From NCBI GenBank assembly GCA_041740375.1, contig JBGSMB010000064.1:1-15227 (forward strand): a stretch of 15,227 bases of DNA, in the 5' to 3' direction. The DNA is from JBGSMB01 sp041740375 (GTDB lineage: Bacteria > Patescibacteriota > Saccharimonadia > Saccharimonadales > JAGQMS01). The translations under genes and the position numbers were made by a program. Below are positions 13,816-15,227 of the stretch, in pieces. Each line of letters starts with the position of its first letter. Within the stretch, counting starts at the first letter, position 1. The notes below the pieces were generated by a model. That model made no database searches. It was not told where the DNA came from and saw only the letters and a list, made by a program, of their open reading frames with translations.

Positions 13816-13821
13816 TACAAT
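13816..13821 (+). promoter_or_regulatory. -10 box of the secreted helical protein gene
   Basis: TACAAT ten bases before the ATG at 13832, in a 27-base gap that also holds the 8-base palindrome AAGCGCTT at 13803-13810. No SD beyond a weak AAGAG. The same spacing as the boxes at 3492 and 11163. Confidence 0.45.
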
Positions 13822-13831
13822 AAGAGATAAC

Positions 13832-14434
13832 ATGAAAGTACGAATTTTAGTATGTAGCCTACTGGTTGCTGTATTTTTACCATCAGCGATAGTGCATGCA
13901 CAGACCACAAATGACCAAACTTCTAGCGTAGAAGACACAAGTCAGAACTCTCGTATACAAGTAAATCAAGAGCGCTACCCTGCTAGTTTAAATGATGAGG
14001 AAAAAAGTCGTCTGCAAGGCGCGTGCATTGCTGCTCAAGAAAAAATAATCTCAGTCAGGGATACTTTTTTGGCCGCTGAAGAAAAACGCGAAGAAGTGTA
14101 TACCCGTATTGATGTTCGGCTGAGCGCCTTACAAAAACGTCTGGAAGCACAAAATATCGATACGTCGATAGTTGATCTGTTGCTGGCCACATATCGCAAA
14201 GAGACCTCTGCGTTCAAATCATACGCCGCCGAACATCAAGTTAATCTGAACGATACAATTTCTATGAACTGTACCGAAAAACCGGAGGCATTCAGGTCAC
14301 AACTTGTTGCGACAAGAGCAACGCAAAAAAAACTATCAGACGAGGTGACGCGACTAAAATCAATGCTTACGGCAGATTTAATTGCTAGCATGGAGGCCTT
14401 AAAATTGAAACTACGCGCAGGTCAAGAGTCATGA
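13832..14434 (+). CDS. Secreted helical (coiled-coil) protein with two cysteines, unknown function
   Basis: 200 residues. The N-terminus MKVRILVCSLLVAVFLPSAI with VHA-Q (21-24) is a typical cleavable signal peptide. A Thr/Ser/Gln/Asp linker (24-45) leads into an almost continuous helical region (55-135 and 150-196) rich in Glu, Lys, Arg, Ala and Leu at coiled-coil spacing (TRIDVRLSALQKRLEAQ, QKKLSDEVTRLKSML). The mature protein has just two cysteines, Cys65 and Cys147, which flank the first helical block and could be joined by the DsbA-like enzyme. No family is recognised. Its TGA stop overlaps the next ATG (ATGA), so the two products are probably made together and may interact. Confidence 0.65.
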   Translation: MKVRILVCSLLVAVFLPSAIVHAQTTNDQTSSVEDTSQNSRIQVNQERYPASLNDEEKSRLQGACIAAQEKIISVRDTFLAAEEKREEVYTRIDVRLSALQKRLEAQNIDTSIVDLLLATYRKETSAFKSYAAEHQVNLNDTISMNCTEKPEAFRSQLVATRATQKKLSDEVTRLKSMLTADLIASMEALKLKLRAGQES

Positions 14435-14814
14435 GTGAGGAAAAAAATCTACCTGAAGCTGCTGTTGAGCTAAAGCCAGCAGAAGTCGAAGCGAAACCTA
14501 AGCCAATGAAGCAAGCAAAGCCCGGAACTAATCCAGTGTTTGCGATAGGAGTTGCTATCACCATCGCCCTAGTTCTTTCGGGAATAAACCTTGTGGTGTT
14601 TTTGCGATCAGAGACAGTTGAGACAGTCAGGCTGATCCAAGAGCAGACAGCAAATGATAGTGATTCTGGTTTTGAAGGAATAGACACAACAACACGACCA
14701 AGCGAGGAAGATATCGAAACAATTAAGAATGAGATTACGGATTATCTAAATTCAATATCTGATCAGTCGGATATACAGGAGAGTCGGCTTAGCGATCAAA
14801 CACTCGGTTTATAA
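14431..14814 (+). CDS. Single-TM protein with Pro/Lys-rich cytoplasmic tail and acidic outer tail
   Basis: 127 residues, start overlapping the upstream stop by ATGA. The N-terminal 34 residues are charged and Pro/Ala/Lys/Glu-rich (VELKPAEVEAKPKPMKQAK). One membrane helix spans about 36-57, followed by an acidic, Ser/Thr/Asp/Glu-rich outer region of about 70 residues including a short helix (SEEDIETIKNEITDYLNSIS). No family is recognised. By coupling with the secreted helical protein it could be that protein's membrane partner; this is inference from gene order. It ends eight bases before the MFS-like gene. Confidence 0.65.
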   Translation: MSEEKNLPEAAVELKPAEVEAKPKPMKQAKPGTNPVFAIGVAITIALVLSGINLVVFLRSETVETVRLIQEQTANDSDSGFEGIDTTTRPSEEDIETIKNEITDYLNSISDQSDIQESRLSDQTLGL

Positions 14815-14822
14815 ATAAAAAC

Positions 14823-15227
14823 ATGCTACAAAAATCTATCAACATGCTTCTGTATAAGCGTCATCATTGGCGTACTGTTTCTTTTGACGAGTTGAGTGAG
14901 ATATATGCAAATGTATTCTTGCGCTCTCTTGCAAATGGCATGGTTAGTATATTTGTACCCATATACTTGTATAAATTAGGTTACAGCCTCTCTGCGGTAT
15001 TCGCGTTTCTGACATTCTGGTTTTTGTTCCGTCCATTGTATGATTTGCTCAACGCAAAATTTGTTGGCAGATATGGCCCAAAGCACGGGCTTGTCGTTGC
15101 GACTATAGGTCAAATTGCTTACCTACTTCTACTGGTTTCTCAGCCATCCATGGATTTACCGTTATGGCTGCTGGCGCAAGTAGGTAGTATAAGTATGAGC
15201 TTGTATCTCATCTCCTTTCATACAGAT
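14823..15227 (+). CDS. MFS-like transporter, 5' portion (runs off the window)
   Basis: 135 codons are present from the ATG and open to the last base. A cytoplasmic N-terminus (MLQKSINMLLYKRHHWR) is followed by FLRSLANGMVSIFVPIYLYK, GYSLSAVFAFLTFWFLFRPL, a loop with KFVGRYGPKHG resembling the conserved MFS loop 2-3 (G-x(3)-D/R-R-x-G-R/K), then VVATIGQIAYLLLLV and LWLLAQVGSISMSLYLISFH. About four membrane helices are visible, matching the first third of a 12-helix MFS protein. The substrate cannot be guessed. The eight-base gap from the preceding gene suggests co-transcription. No SD is seen. Confidence 0.75.
   Translation, partial: MLQKSINMLLYKRHHWRTVSFDELSEIYANVFLRSLANGMVSIFVPIYLYKLGYSLSAVFAFLTFWFLFRPLYDLLNAKFVGRYGPKHGLVVATIGQIAYLLLLVSQPSMDLPLWLLAQVGSISMSLYLISFHTD

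Noticed and set aside
1..15227. Alternative genetic code (TGA = Gly) as in other Patescibacteria lineages
   Set aside because: Several well-recognised proteins end exactly at TGA at family-typical lengths, and no in-frame TGA interrupts a gene.
1..15227. Mobile element, CRISPR array, prophage or toxin-antitoxin module
   Set aside because: No transposase, integrase, terminal inverted repeats, spaced repeats or recognisable toxin/antitoxin pair was seen.

Overview
The window most resembles a chromosomal segment of a Patescibacteria/CPR bacterium, best fit Candidatus Saccharibacteria (TM7). This placement is inferred from gene content, because no rRNA or marker ribosomal protein is present. The supporting features are an archaeal-type AspRS, an adenine glycosylase of the MutY fold without iron-sulfur cysteines, many one-TM surface proteins with a long cytoplasmic or linker region, M15 (VanY/LdcB) peptidases and an L,D-transpeptidase, short intergenic gaps, and moderate-to-low GC. 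TGA ends several genes (iron permease family, AspRS, zincin, secreted helical protein), so the TGA=Gly code of Gracilibacteria and Absconditabacteria does not apply. I see no mobile element, CRISPR array, tRNA or rRNA, and no gene-free stretch above 300 bases.

Layout. The left edge holds the possible start of a gene leaving the window (minus). Next come a Kef-type cation/proton antiporter with an NAD-binding domain (minus) and a divergent low-affinity iron permease family protein (plus). A 270-base gap follows that is not empty: it carries direct repeats, alternative hairpins and a 30-codon basic mini-gene behind one of the best Shine-Dalgarno (SD) sequences in the window. A membrane-anchored DsbA-like thiol oxidoreductase (minus) then diverges from a plus-strand run: CNNM-like CBS protein, AspRS, PH-domain membrane protein, PF06262 zincin, a 32-residue single-TM mini-protein, L,D-transpeptidase, VanY/LdcB peptidase and EVE-domain protein.

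The EVE gene collides tail-to-tail, sharing a CTAG, with an AlkA-like DNA glycosylase (minus). Divergent from the glycosylase is a second VanY-family protein with an altered zinc site. It is followed by a membrane-anchored beta-propeller protein overlapping the MutY-like glycosylase gene, a secreted helical protein, a one-TM protein overlapping it by ATGA, and the 5' part of an MFS-like transporter that runs off the right edge.

How the genes fit together. Two themes stand out. One is the cell envelope: the M15 peptidase and L,D-transpeptidase are adjacent and chemically complementary, with the thiol oxidoreductase and the anchored or secreted proteins around them. The other is DNA base repair and modification reading (AlkA-like, MutY-like, EVE). 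A recurring sign in the window is a TACAAT/TACACT-like -10 box placed 6-10 bases before the start codon with no SD, which suggests that many genes here are transcribed without a leader. Genes lacking this arrangement more often show a recognisable SD.
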